In this document: piece by piece, positions 34,438 through 45,609 of the stretch | Position numbering within the stretch: position 1 is the first letter of the stretch | Layout: every line of letters starts with the position of its first letter | DNA from: Eutypella sp. D-1 | Taxonomy: Eukaryota > Ascomycota > Sordariomycetes > Xylariales > Diatrypaceae | Direction of reading: 5' to 3' | NCBI GenBank assembly: GCA_023313575.1 | Contig: JAJTTP010000003.1 | Location: 1,178,001 to 1,242,000 of the forward strand | Length of the DNA stretch: 64,000 nt | The notes under the pieces: model-generated | The model's input: the letters and a program-made list of their open reading frames with translations, nothing else | The model's database searches: none | What the model was told of the DNA's origin: nothing | Position numbers and translations under genes: made by a program

Positions 34438-36528
34438 ATGTCTGAACCACTCTCACATATATCCACCGTGTCCTCTTCCTCTTCTGGTAGTAGTTCAGCC
34501 ACCGAGAAGTTCCCTGATGTGCCCGATCTCAATGTCTCCTCGCCATCTACCCAGCCCGGCTCTACGGCGAGCGCGCCCGCCATCCTTCCCAATCCCGATC
34601 GCGTACGCACACGCGGCGGATCTCACGTACAGTATGATCTTGGCCTTGACACCACTTCGAATCCCGAGCCCTCCCAATCGGTGAATAATGACTCTCGTCG
34701 TTCGCCTCTGTCCCCTCTATCGCCTCTGTCACCTACCGCCACTCAGTTTCGGCGCCGTAACACTCGGGCCAACACCTTCATGACTATAGAAGAGTTTGAA
34801 GATTTCGAATCCGGCCACCCGGGATGGAAGCCAGGCGCCGAACCTGGTATGGACCCGTCGAAGCCCGACGGAGGTCAGCCCGGAACACTTCCACATCTTC
34901 ATGCCACCTGTCAGATTACCGTTGTCGACTTTTCAGAGAGCGAACTGAAGGTGCATGAGTTTGGCAATGAGGAACTTATCGATTTCGTCAAGCAGCCCCA
35001 GCCGGAATGGGTCAAGTGCCGGTGGATCAATGTCAATGGCCTGTCATGGGACGTCATCCAGGCATTGGGCCAATATAAAGATCTTCATCGGCTGTCCGTC
35101 GAGGACATCATGAATACAAGGAATCGCACCAAGGTCGATTGGTATGCGAATCATGCCTTCATGATTCTGACCTGCCTGAAGCTGGTGCGTCTCGTTGAAG
35201 ATGACAGCAGCGACGACAGCAGCAGCGATAGCGACAGCGATAGTGACGATGATCGCAGCATCAAAAGCGAGGGTGCCGTGAAAGGTGCGGCGAAGAGTGT
35301 CAAGAAATGGTTTCGGAGGAAGAAGAACAAGCACCCGGCAACCGCGAGCGTACTCGAGAAAGGAGACAGGCCTCGGCTGGCCGCCGGCCATAGTTTTACC
35401 CACAGGCCCAGCAACTTGTCCAACGTCTTCGACCAGGACACTCTCTGCACGCTTCAGAGGTACCACGCTGCGTCGAATGACGCCCGTACGGAGTTCATGG
35501 AGAGACACTCGGCTCTTGCGGCGAGGAAGGTTGCCGTCATGGCCGAGCAGGTTAGTGGGATGTGGAACCAAGAATCAGAAGACAATTCTAACCATGTGCT
35601 AGGTCGCTATGTTCATTACCTCCGACAACACGATCATCGCGTTCTTTGAGCAGTCGGCCGACGACGTGGAGGTGCCAATCCTCGAGCGGCTAACAGACCC
35701 GAGCACGATTCTCCGCCAGTCGTGCGACGCCTCCATGGTGGCCCAGGCCATCATCGATGCGATTATCGACATGGCCATTCCCGCCACGGCCTGCTACGCC
35801 GATGTGGTAGGCGATCTGGAGGTTGACGTTCTCACCCATCCTAATATCAAGCACACCAAGAGCCTATACGTCATCATCTCCGAGATCAACAAGATGCACA
35901 GCTTTGTCGCCCCGATACAGGCCATGATCAACTCACTCCGTGACCACAAGACGAAGCTGAGCGGGGAGCAGGTGACCAGGGAGCTGCAAAACCCACACAG
36001 CAGCGTCATCATATCCCCAATGACCGATATCTATCTTGGCGATGTTTTCGATCACTGTGTCATGATAAGTGAGAATCTGACTCAGATCAAGGAGTCGGCC
36101 AACCACATGATCGACCTCATCTTCAACACAATCGCGACGTATCAGAACGAGAGCATGAAGCAGTTGACGGCGGCGACCATCATCTTTCTGCCGCTTACTT
36201 TCATCACCGGATATTTCGGCCAGAACTTTGAGAAATTCGCTACCCTTGAAGAGGACGTCATATACTTGTAAGCTCTTTCCACATCACCGACGGTGGGCCA
36301 GACATACCGTCTGAATCACTAGCATCAACTAACGCGTCTTGGAACAGCTGGAAAATCGCGATCCCTGTCTGCATCGGCACGTGCCTGATCATGCTGCGCG
36401 AGCCACTGGTGGAGTGGATCAAGAGGGTCGCTGAGCGGAGGCGTACCGTCGGGCTGCGGAGGCGGCGCAAGCAGAAGATCAAGAAGGTGAAGAGGAGCAA
36501 GGACTACAGGTCATCCAAGGCGCTCTAG
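34438..36528 (+). CDS. CorA/Mnr2-type divalent-cation (Mg2+) transporter with GQN motif
   Basis: Model: join(34438..35550, 35603..36267, 36348..36528), 652 aa. Donors are GTTAGT and GTAAGC, with CTAAC branch points. The N-terminal 130 residues are Ser/Pro-rich and cytosolic. A CorA-like soluble domain follows (HRLSVEDIMN is a typical segment), interrupted by an acidic Ser/Asp tract and a basic KKWFRRKKNK segment. The long helix includes SVIISPMTDIYLGDVFDHC and NTIATYQNESMKQLTA. Two membrane segments end the protein: about 559-573, and about 593-610 in the last exon. They are joined by a loop with YFGQNFE, where the family hallmark is GMN; here it is G577-Q578-N579. The C-terminal tail is strongly basic. 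It is probably a vacuolar or plasma-membrane channel. Confidence 0.9.
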
Positions 36529-37764
36529 GAGGTTGCCCCCGGGTATTGTCACCCGGGGTTTCCGAGATCCGAAAGCTCTTCTCGGCAGAGCCCGGGGGCG
36601 TCCCGACGATATTTACGGCCATTTACCCGCCACGAAGATCCGGCGAATGGGCTGCTTTAATATTGGTGTTTAAACGCATAGAAGGGCCTGGTTGCATCGC
36701 ATAAACCTTTAGAGTTTGCACATACTTTCCACGGCCGCTAACTGTATATCACGTTTGGGAGTGTTCGAGCCGTGGGCTGATAGATGTTTTAGAGCAGGCA
36801 TAGCATTTGGGTTGTAGGCATGGCGTTTTCATATTGCTTAACTCATAGCGCCATTCTCCTTAACTTCGACTAACTGAAAGAGCCTATTTTGGACCGGGGC
36901 ATGCCATCCCCATTTATTATAGAGCTGCTCTCTCCTTCGTGCCTAAAAGAGACTCACTGTCTTCCATGCATACGTACCGGGACAGGGCTCATCGTGGCCC
37001 AAAGGCGAGCAACGTAGCTACCTAGGCCAGATGCTTTGACCACCAGGTCCTCATCGTGGCCCTTATCGTGGCACCACAGGCTACAAGAGGTGTCGCGCAT
37101 GTGACGCGCAAGCAAGTTTGGTATTCTAACAGGATACTCTGCGATATCGGCGAGCCAACTCGTTGATCCGGTGTTCCCGAGACGAGTATTGTCAAATCCC
37201 CCCTGTCAACATAAAAGATACACGTAGCTGCGTGCCATGAATCGGACGGTCAAATGCACGGCTCGTACCTGCTATCCTCGAATTATTCACTTTATGTGAT
37301 GAAACACGTTTTTTCCGGCCAGGTTTGGGGGCGCAGAGTAGCGATTCCCCAATGGTGCCTGGTTAGCGGCGCTATCTCATGGTTGGGTGACGACGCCGGC
37401 CCCGTTTTATTGTAGAATATAAGATCCCCCCCGTAAAGTAGCTTGGCAATAAGCAGCGTCTATAACTAATCTCCATACTGTAACTTACAACAGATGAAAA
37501 CGATAGGAATGATTTGCTAATTCACCTCCTTGGATACATCTCTGTCTAGTAGAGTTACTGGACGAGTTGGAACGACGGCTGGTCGACAACATACCGCTAG
37601 CCGTTGCTTTACAGGGGGCGTCACCGTATTATAGCATCGCAGCTACGACAAGGGCTTACGAAGCGACGCGTCATTAAGTGATAGAGAGATAAATATGTGT
37701 CTCGGGGAATCAAAGGAAATATAGAATATCCGCCTACGAGCTGTTCGAGCGGAAACATACTGCG
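36529..37764. other. Spacer
   Basis: The 3' flank of the transporter gene and the upstream region of the next gene. A short imperfect duplication (tcatcgtggccc, near 36990 and 37052) is present. No gene is seen. Confidence 0.55.
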
Positions 37765-39547
37765 ATGATACTTCCATCCTTCCTTTCACTAATTCTCCTA
37801 GCGGCGGGCACCGAGCCCGCCATCGCCGGCACCCCGGGAACAGCGGCGCCGGGTTCTACGAGCCACGGCTACAACCATGATGACACCCATGAACAAACGT
37901 CGGGCTTCGGGCCGGATCTCGAGAGCGCGCGCGCGAACGGGCGGGCGATCTTCAACGCGGTGCACGACGCCATGCGCCAGTTCGGCTCGTCGTGGCACCA
38001 CAACGGCATGTCGGTATTCCCGGCCGTCATGCCGCGCGGCGTGATTCTGTACCACGGGTCGCAGTCCCCGGACTTGCCGCCGTCCCACGAATGGCTCGCC
38101 TTCGAGGTCGAACACGCCGAGAGCTTCGCCCGCTCCCGGCTGCGGCGGCGGCCACGCGGCGGTGGCGGCCACCACGGTGGCTGGCACTCGTTGGACGGCA
38201 CGTCTCTGAATTACGAAGACCCTTTGGATGTGGCGGTTCGTTTGCAGAGCAGAGAATGGCTAGAAGACGATGGCGATGAGGACGAGGTGCTCCCGGGATA
38301 CCTCCACACGTACCGGACCACACGACCCCTGAATCTGCTGTATATCGATGGCATGGCAGCGGCGAATACTTGGTATGGCACGGTTGATACACAGGACCTG
38401 CTCCTGACGTACTTCCCGGACCGCCAGCCGATGGACGACATCCGGCGGGGCGGGGATCTCTGCAATGCATCCGCCGCGTGGGGTGTCGAGGGCTTCATAC
38501 GCATGGAGCCCGGCTTCGAGGTCATATTCTGCGACTTCTCGCCGGACGCGGGCCTGGAGCTCGCCTCCGCACCGGCGAGGCAGGCGCATCCGGACGACCC
38601 CGCGTACCCGGACTTCGATTCGGGGCTGTTTACCTTCGACTGGGTCAGGGCCGCCGCCGAGCGGTACCGCGACATCGGCGCCGGACGTGTGCTGCTGGAC
38701 TTCTCCGCCATGGTCTCCGCCTACTTCTACCCCGTCAACCTGACGAACCCCGACCCAGAGCGCCCCGAGCTCCCCCGGCTAGCGCAGGCCACGGAGGCGC
38801 AGCTCGCAGTCATGAGGGGGCATGTCGCAAATGTGACCTCTCGACGCGGGCTGGGTAGTGGAAGTGGAGATGAGGATGTAGTGGATTGGCAGGGGGTCAC
38901 CGATAGTGAGTCGCTCGACATCATCGCTGCACCCCAAGAGGAGTCAGCTCCGTGTGATTTTATTAATGGTAACGTTCACTAACTGGCTTGTGACAGTGAT
39001 CGTTGCGCGGTATGTCGACCGGCTCCCGTACCTTGCAGAGGTGGACTCCCTAGATCTCATGAGGATGGAGATCACATTCCTCCTGAACCCCCACATGGAC
39101 TACTCTGAGACCGATGATCCCGAACTCAAGGCCGCGAGGAAGCGTTGCGCGCGACACTACCTACAAACCGCCACTCCGAGGACCTACGAAGACGAATTGA
39201 TTTTCGCGGCAATCGAGAGCACGACGACGGAGATCTGTGAAGCGCTCTTTGCGGCGCGGAAGCTTGTCCGCAAGCGCGACTCCTCGAGAGCATCGCTCGA
39301 CGACGCGGCTCTCGAGGACGTGCGGCGCGTGATCGGCGAGCTTATGGAAGCGCTGGACTGGTCCCGGTGGAAGGAATGCGGGCCCTGCCGAGCACACGAG
39401 GTCTGTTTCATCGCCATGTGGCCCTACGGCAACATTGAGGACCACTTCCATCCCCGATGCCTCAATGCGTCAGCTATGTGGCCCAGGCGATCTACCTACT
39501 GGCCCTGGCAGCCGCCGCGCGAGAGCGAGGAGGTAGGAGAGTTATAG
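37765..39547 (+). CDS. Secretory-pathway protein of unknown function (YHGS motif)
   Basis: Model: join(37765..38905, 38997..39547), 563 aa. The splice (GTGAGT...CACTAAC...GACAG) removes an in-frame stop and gives GVTDMIVARYVDRLPYL. The N-terminus MILPSFLSLILLAAGTEPAIAG is a signal peptide. Recognisable blocks are MPRGVILYHGSQSPDLPP, EWLAFEVEHAESFAR, LHTYRTTRPLNLLYIDGM, NTWYGTVDTQDLLL and, in the second half, WKECGPCRAHEVCFIAMWPYG followed by DHFHP. I recall the same block order in other Pezizomycotina hypothetical proteins. The Tyr-His-Gly...Glu pattern is loosely reminiscent of ADP-ribosyltransferase folds, but that is speculation. NLT and NVT sequons fit secretion. Confidence 0.82.
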
Positions 39548-40166
39548 CTTGCCCGGGAAATTGGTTTCTAGCAGACTTCTGTTACCGATAGAGCGCAGCC
39601 ACGAGTAATTGTGGCCCCAAACCAAATTTTGGCTACCTTTTATACATGGTGGAAACGCTGTCGTTGCTTGTTGCGATATTGTTGGGGTCAAGTCTCAATC
39701 TATGACTATTAATTATACCCGCCCATCAATTCCTGATACTGTTCTGCAGACAATATATATGCAGCAAAGTTCTTCATCGTATCAAGGGATCGCCATGAGC
39801 CTGTTTGATTCGCCTAGCCAACAGTTCCCCGCTCAAGTTGTCGTCCCCCAAACCATGTATGTGGCTGCATGAGTCAGGTTAGAGAGATGGTACTGTGTTA
39901 GGTATGTCATGTTTTACCACATTTTTTTCAACATCGGCACAGTGGCAATTCTTTGAAGGGTTGGGGATGCCATTCAATACAATTACCTACACATATCCGG
40001 ACAGCAGTAAACATACGCGAAGAAAAAAAGGTCGGCGCATCGTGATCGTAAGTTTACGGTTACCCCCTGCACCACCAACACCGACGCCCCCCGATCAAGG
40101 TTTGCGCTGTATTCTCCAGCCACAACCGCATCTTCTAGATACAAGGAAGAGATTCTATATCGCGAT
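39548..40166. other. Short spacer before the amine oxidase gene
   Basis: About 620 bp, with no gene seen. It presumably carries the promoter of the 40167 gene. Confidence 0.55.
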
Positions 40167-41870
40167 ATGAAGTCTCCACCATGGCGTTTTATTGCCGGAA
40201 TCATTGCTTTCGCATCCCTCCTCACTGGATCAGGGGCGGCATCGCCTCATGGTGATGTGCATAAGCGTCAATGCCGGCAAACGAACGTAGTGATAATTGG
40301 TGCTGGGATGGCTGGAATCTCCACCGCGCAGACGCTGACCAACAACTCGGTCACGGACTTCCTGATTCTAGAGCGCAACGACCGCATCGGCGGGCGCGTG
40401 CGCTCCGCGCCGTTCGGGACCAAGTCCGGGAAGGACCGGACGCCCTGGACTGTGGAGTTAGGCGCGAACTGGTTGGTGGGCCTGGGAGCCGAGGGCGGCT
40501 CAGAGAATCCGATCTGGACGATGGCGAAGATGTATGACATTGAGAGCACATACTCGAACTACAGCAACATCCGGACGTACGATCAAGAGGGCCCCGCCGA
40601 TTTCGGCGACCTCTCGGACCGCTACGATGCCGCCTACGCTGGGACTTCGCGCCACGCCGGACGCCTGCTAACTGAAAACCTCCAAGATACCTCGGTGCGT
40701 GCCGGGCTCGCGCTCTCCGGGTGGCGGCCTCGCAGGGCAGGCGACACACACGCCCAAGCACTCGAGTGGTGGAACTGGGACTTCGAGACGGCATATTCGC
40801 CGGACGAGAGCGGACTAGTGTTCGGGGTTGCTGGCTACAATTTGACGTATAACCAATTTGGGGATGCAAGCAACTTTGTTGTGGATCAAAGGGGGTTTAG
40901 TTACCTCATTGAGAGTGAGGCAGGCCAGTTCCTCGCGCGTCGCGATCCGCGCCTGCTCCTCAACACCACCGTTGTGGACATTGCGTATACGCCGCAGGGA
41001 ATCCAGGTCTCGCTTGATGGCGGTGGGTGCATCGAGTCGCGCTTCGCTGTCTGCACTGTCTCGGTCGGCGTCCTGCAGAGTGGCGACTTGGCATTCAGCC
41101 CGCCGCTGCCGCGCTGGAAGCGCGAGGCCATCGAGCAGTTCCAGATGGGCACCTACACCAAAATCTTCATGCAGTTCGAGGATGCCTTCTGGGATGCCGA
41201 CACCCAGTTTTTCCTCTACGCGGACCCCATAACCCGCGGCTACTATCCCATCTTCCAGTCCCTATCCGCGCCGGGTTTCCTCAACGATAGCAATATCATA
41301 TTCGTCACCGTCGTTGGTGACCAGTCCTTCCGCGTCGAGCAGCAGTCCGACGAGGTTACTAGGGCCGAGGTCATGGCGGTCCTGAGGGCTATGTTTCCCA
41401 ACAAGAAGATACCAGACCCCATCGCGTTTATGTATCCAAGGTGGAGCACAGAAAAGTGAGCCCTCATCTCTCTATCACGGCTTTCTCTGCCGATGGGCTT
41501 CAAAAACTAACGATAATGGAATCTCAGGTGGACCTACGGGTCATACAGTAATTGGCCGGTCGGGATGACGTTAGAGAAGCACCAGAACTTACGCGCTAAC
41601 ATCGAGCGGCTGTACTTTGCGGGCGAGGGGACGTCGGCGCCGTACTTCGGCTTCCTTCACGGGGCTTGGTTTGAGGGCCGTGACGTGGGGCTGCGCATCG
41701 CAGGCCTACTGGGCGGCGAAGGGGATGTGGGAGAGTGTGGTAGTAGTACCACGATTGGCTGTGGGTCCATGGACAACTACCTCTGGCTTCACGGAACGAC
41801 CTATTTGGACGAGTATGAGGTGAGAAACGGATGGCCGGTGAACAGCTTCGTCAACAATATAAACGCCTAA
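40167..41870 (+). CDS. Secreted FAD-dependent amine oxidase (polyamine-oxidase-like)
   Basis: Model: join(40167..41455, 41528..41870), 543 aa. The intron has donor GTGAGC, branch CTAAC and acceptor CTCAG, and splicing rebuilds STEKWTYGSYSNWPVGM. There is a signal peptide at 1-24 (FIAGIIAFASLLTGSGAAS). The dinucleotide-binding motif VVIIGAGMAGIST is at about 41-53, then LERNDRIGGRVRS, the substrate-side ELGANWLVG, and the C-terminal FAD motif RLYFAGEGTSAPYFGFLHGAW. It should oxidise an amine (polyamine or similar), releasing an aldehyde and H2O2 outside the cell. Several N-glycosylation sequons are present. It lies 444 bp upstream of another FAD enzyme on the same strand, which may be coincidence. 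Confidence 0.92.
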
Positions 41871-42313
41871 CAAGAGACGCAAGGGCAAAACATTACTTAT
41901 GCCAAGCATGTATAACTATAACATCCTAGTTTACTTTCAAGTATAAAAAACATGAAATTTACTGCATGAGGGTTTGTTATAGTAGGTCACACAAAGCCCA
42001 GGATCTAGAGTTAGTGGCCTCTTTTAATTTCATATAATGAACATACCAAGAATCCTGACCGAGTAATCCTAATCAAGTCAACCTACGACTCTAACTGTCC
42101 ATCTAATTCACTGCTTGATAGGAGTTGTCTTGTATCTTGACACCCCTTTTTGTCGCATTTCTGCCAGCTGTAGACGCTTTGATGCCAGCCGGCAGATTTG
42201 GCATCCGCCTACGTTCAATATCCGTCCGTGTAAGCCGCCAAGTGTCACGCCATCACTCCTACAACAACTTAATTTCCACGCGACGGACTTGCAATAAATA
42301 ATTAGAAACTATA
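41871..42313. other. Spacer between the two FAD enzyme genes
   Basis: About 440 bp, AT-rich in its first half. No gene is seen. Confidence 0.6.
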
Positions 42314-43834
42314 ATGGATATACATAATGAGTCGGTAGAGGTTATCTCTAAGAGGGTACGCGAATTCTACGCGAAGAAGGAGCCTTTCCACGTTTACCAT
42401 GGTTCGACCAACAGTACCCGCGCGTCCGCAAGGAACCATAACAACGTAGTTGATACCAGCGGCCTAAACCATGTGTTACGCGTTGAAAAGGAGAGCAAGA
42501 CTTGTCTTGTCGAGCCCAATGTTCCCATGGACAAACTTCTGGAGGCCACGATGAAGGAGAACCTGTTACCACCTGTGGTCATGGAGCTGCCCTCCATCAC
42601 CGTCGGTGGAGGTTTCTCGGGCATGGCGGGCGAGAGCAGCTGTTTCCGCTACGGCCCGTTTGATTGCATCGTCAATTCCATCGAGATTGTCCTGGGGAAT
42701 GGCGATATCGCAAAGGCCTCGAAGACCGAACAGCCGGACCTTTTCTGGGGCGCCGTCTGCGCGTTCGGGACCATGGGCGTTGTCACGCTCCTGGAGATCC
42801 AGCTACGGGACGCCAAGGGTTTTGTGGAGCTAACCCATTATCCTCTGACGGACTTTGCTGCCGCCAAGTCCAAGATCCAGGAGGAGGCCAAGAAGGCAGA
42901 CGTTGACTTTGTGGATGGAATCGCGTTTTCGAAGGACACCTTCGTCGTCTGTTCCGGTCGCCTCGTCGAAGCGGTAACCACTGGTTCCACGTCGAGACGG
43001 TACACGCGCCGCGCCGATCCCTGGTTCTACCTGGACGTGCAGAAGCGTACCAAAAACGGCACGAGACAGACCGTCGACTACGTTCCTGTCGCTGACTACT
43101 TCTTTCGCTGGGATCGGGGCGCTTTCTGGGTAGCCCGATATGCCTTCCGGTACTTCGCTACGCCATTCAACCGGATAACTCGGTTCATGCTGGACTATTA
43201 CCTGCATGCCAAGGTCATGTACCACGCTCTCCACAAGAGCGGGCTCTCGGACTCATACATCATCCAAGACGTCGGGGTTCCCTACGAAGCCGCCGATGAG
43301 TTCCAGCAGTGGCTGGACCAGAACTTAAACATCTACCCCATATGGCTGTGCCCGATCCGTATACGCCGCGATGCCCCAGACTCGGCCCATGGCCTGCACG
43401 CAGACTTCGCGGATCCGGAGACGCCCGAGACACTTCTCAATTTCGGTGTCTGGGGCCCTGCCGCCCGCAAGTACGAGGACTTCGTGCAGCAGAACCGCGA
43501 CATCGAGCACAAGGTCCATGAGCTCGGCGGTAGAAAGACGTTGTATGCGCACAACTACTATACCGAGGAGGAATTCTGGAATGTCTACGACCGGAAGCGC
43601 TACGACGCCGTGCGCGAGCGATACCACGCCTCTTGGCTACCAAGCGTCTACGACAAGATCATCGTTGACGAGGACGCGAAGCAGAGGGCGATCGACGCGT
43701 CGCGGCTGCCAAACCGCCTTCGTAATGTGCGGCCCATTCAAGGATTCTATGGCGTGTACAAGGCCTGGAGAGGAGGCGACTACCTCCTACAGTCGAAGAA
43801 GGCCCCTAAGAAAACTACAACTAAGGAGGGTTAG
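42314..43834 (+). CDS. Delta(24)-sterol reductase-like FAD oxidoreductase (DHCR24/DWARF1 family)
   Basis: A single exon of 506 aa. An FAD-binding PCMH-type domain covers about 25-190: HVYHGSTNSTRAS, VDTSGLNHVLRVEKESKTCLVEPNV, LPSITVGGGFSGMAGESSC, and RYGPFDCIVNSIEIVLGNG. The C-terminal half has the family segments FRYFATPFNRITRFMLDYYL and SYIIQDVGVPYEAADEF, then PIWLCPIR and FWNVYDRKRYDAVRERYHA. Known members reduce the C24(25) double bond of sterols or act on related substrates. Filamentous fungi do not need this step for ergosterol, so the substrate here is open. No clear N-terminal membrane anchor is seen. Codon use is like the neighbours. Confidence 0.92.
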   Translation: MDIHNESVEVISKRVREFYAKKEPFHVYHGSTNSTRASARNHNNVVDTSGLNHVLRVEKESKTCLVEPNVPMDKLLEATMKENLLPPVVMELPSITVGGGFSGMAGESSCFRYGPFDCIVNSIEIVLGNGDIAKASKTEQPDLFWGAVCAFGTMGVVTLLEIQLRDAKGFVELTHYPLTDFAAAKSKIQEEAKKADVDFVDGIAFSKDTFVVCSGRLVEAVTTGSTSRRYTRRADPWFYLDVQKRTKNGTRQTVDYVPVADYFFRWDRGAFWVARYAFRYFATPFNRITRFMLDYYLHAKVMYHALHKSGLSDSYIIQDVGVPYEAADEFQQWLDQNLNIYPIWLCPIRIRRDAPDSAHGLHADFADPETPETLLNFGVWGPAARKYEDFVQQNRDIEHKVHELGGRKTLYAHNYYTEEEFWNVYDRKRYDAVRERYHASWLPSVYDKIIVDEDAKQRAIDASRLPNRLRNVRPIQGFYGVYKAWRGGDYLLQSKKAPKKTTTKEG

Positions 43835-44047
43835 AAATGTGGTCGATTTTGTTTTACATACATATCACGATTATTATTCGTGCACTACAGCGCAAGGTTT
43901 GGACGCTTTGCCGCGCCTAATTAGACAGATTGATTGATAGAATAAGTCCAATTCAGAAAGGAGTCTTCGAAGCCTTCTATTCCTGAAGAGGTAAGGAAAG
44001 ATGCTCTAGAATTTCTACCCGCTATTCAACGCAGTCAGAGTGCTCAC

Positions 44048-45609
44048 TCAAGCCTCGCTGCGCTTGACGACATACGCGCCACGCTCGATGGTGTTGATGA
44101 CGATGTAGCCGCTTTTGAAGTAGGGGTAGTGAGACCAGGTACCGGAGAACTCGACCTCGCCACCGCCCTCGACATCGTCGTCCTCGGGGTAGATATCGAA
44201 GTAGGCGACCTCCTCGACACTGCCGCCGGTGGGGTCCTCGGGGATGGACGAGACGCTGCGGCCTAGGTTAGTACAAGATTATCCGATAGCAGGGTGGGAT
44301 GGGTTCTTACTCAAGGATGTGCAGGCCGCCGCCGTAGTTGCTCTGGTACGCAAAGCCGTTGTTGACGAATTGGTTGTGGTCGATGCCCTTGCGCGAGGCC
44401 CTGTAGTGGCCAGTTTGCTTGGGGTTCTCGAGATCCGAGACGTCCCAGATGTAGGTAATAGGGTAGCCGTCTGCGCCAAGGCCAGCGCGGTCGTACTCGT
44501 CATACTCATCGTCCAGGAGCAGGTAGTGCTGGTTCTGCGTGTCGAGGACCCAACCCTGGTGCGTGTAGGAGGCACCCTCGTAGGAGATGCGCGAGATGAT
44601 GTTAGTTGTCGTCTTGTCCGTGACGTTGTAGATGGTCAGGGTGTCCTCGTTGTAGCCGTAGCAGATGTCGGTGCCCTCGTACTTCTTGTCGGGGCCCCGG
44701 TATACCAGGCACTGGGCGTCATGTACGTAGCCGTCATCAGCGGCACATCCCGGGGACTTCAGGTCGTCGAGGTCGGTCAAGTCGATGAAGATCAGACCCG
44801 ACTTGCAGGCCGAGTCGCGCGGCTGCGAGCCGACGGCGACGGCGTAGTTGAGCTCCTCGTTGGTGACGACGTTGTGCGAGCGACCTACGGGAAGTTCATT
44901 CCAGAAGTAGATGTCATCCTCGTTGTTGAAGGTCTTGGGCGAGGCCGGGTCGAGGTCGAGCAGCTTGGTCATGTCGAATATCTGAATGCCGTGATCGACA
45001 GCCTCGCTTCCGATAACGATATAGTGGGAGAGCCCCTTGATTTCACGCCAGAGCGAAGGCTTGGCAGTGGGGTATTGAGGTAGACGGCCCAGATACAGCA
45101 GCTTGCCCTCAGAGCTGACCTCAGAGAATGATGTGCCATCTTGTTGCGCAATAGCCACAAACTCCCGCCCCTCCGGCGAAGTCCAACCCCATGAGCCAGC
45201 GCCTTCTCCAACCGTGCTCCCGAGGTCAAAGTGCGACTGGAAGTCGTAGAGGTCCAACCCAGAGCACTTGAACTCGTACAGCGGGTCGCCCGGCGTCAGC
45301 TTCGCCTTGCCGTCAATGCACTTGACCACGTCGGCTTCGGCTTTCATACTCTTGTACTGAGACGGCTTGAGGAGACCAGCCTCTCTTTTGCTAGCCCAGA
45401 AGGTCTGTGATCTCAAATGTCAGCAATATGAACCCCTGGCATTGATGGGCGGGGACTAGTTCCCTCACCTCCTTGGTGTGCATGATCTTCTCGTGCATGA
45501 TGCCGCTACGGTAGAGGGAGGCGTCCTTCTCTGCGTCCATCTCGATCTCCTTGGCGGAGCCATAGCTGCAGAGCGCCGCGATGGCGGCTACCGTGAAAGT
45601 TGACTTCAT
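44048..45609 (-). CDS. Secreted choice-of-anchor-B-type beta-propeller protein
   Basis: Model: complement(join(44048..44255, 44311..45404, 45469..45609)), 480 aa; all phases close. The last acceptor is GCCGCAG rather than the nearer CCTAG, because only that gives LHILDVSSIPEDPTGG in frame. The signal peptide is MKSTFTVAAIAALCSYGSA. Repeated blades contain LYLGRLPQYP, SLWREIKGLSHYIVIGSEA, GIQIFDMTKLLDLDP, LIFIDLTDLDDLKSPGC, YVHDAQCLVYRGPD, DICYGYNEDTLTIYNV and HQGWVLDTQNQHYLLLDDE. This order is that of choice-of-anchor-B domain proteins, which are secreted or surface proteins of unclear biochemical role. A TATA box lies about 107 bases upstream of the ATG. Confidence 0.88.

Noticed and set aside
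44229..45083. A 284-codon plus-strand frame
   Set aside because: Antisense to the choice-of-anchor-B gene, which has a signal peptide, introns and recognisable blades. The opposite frame is Val/Leu-rich noise.
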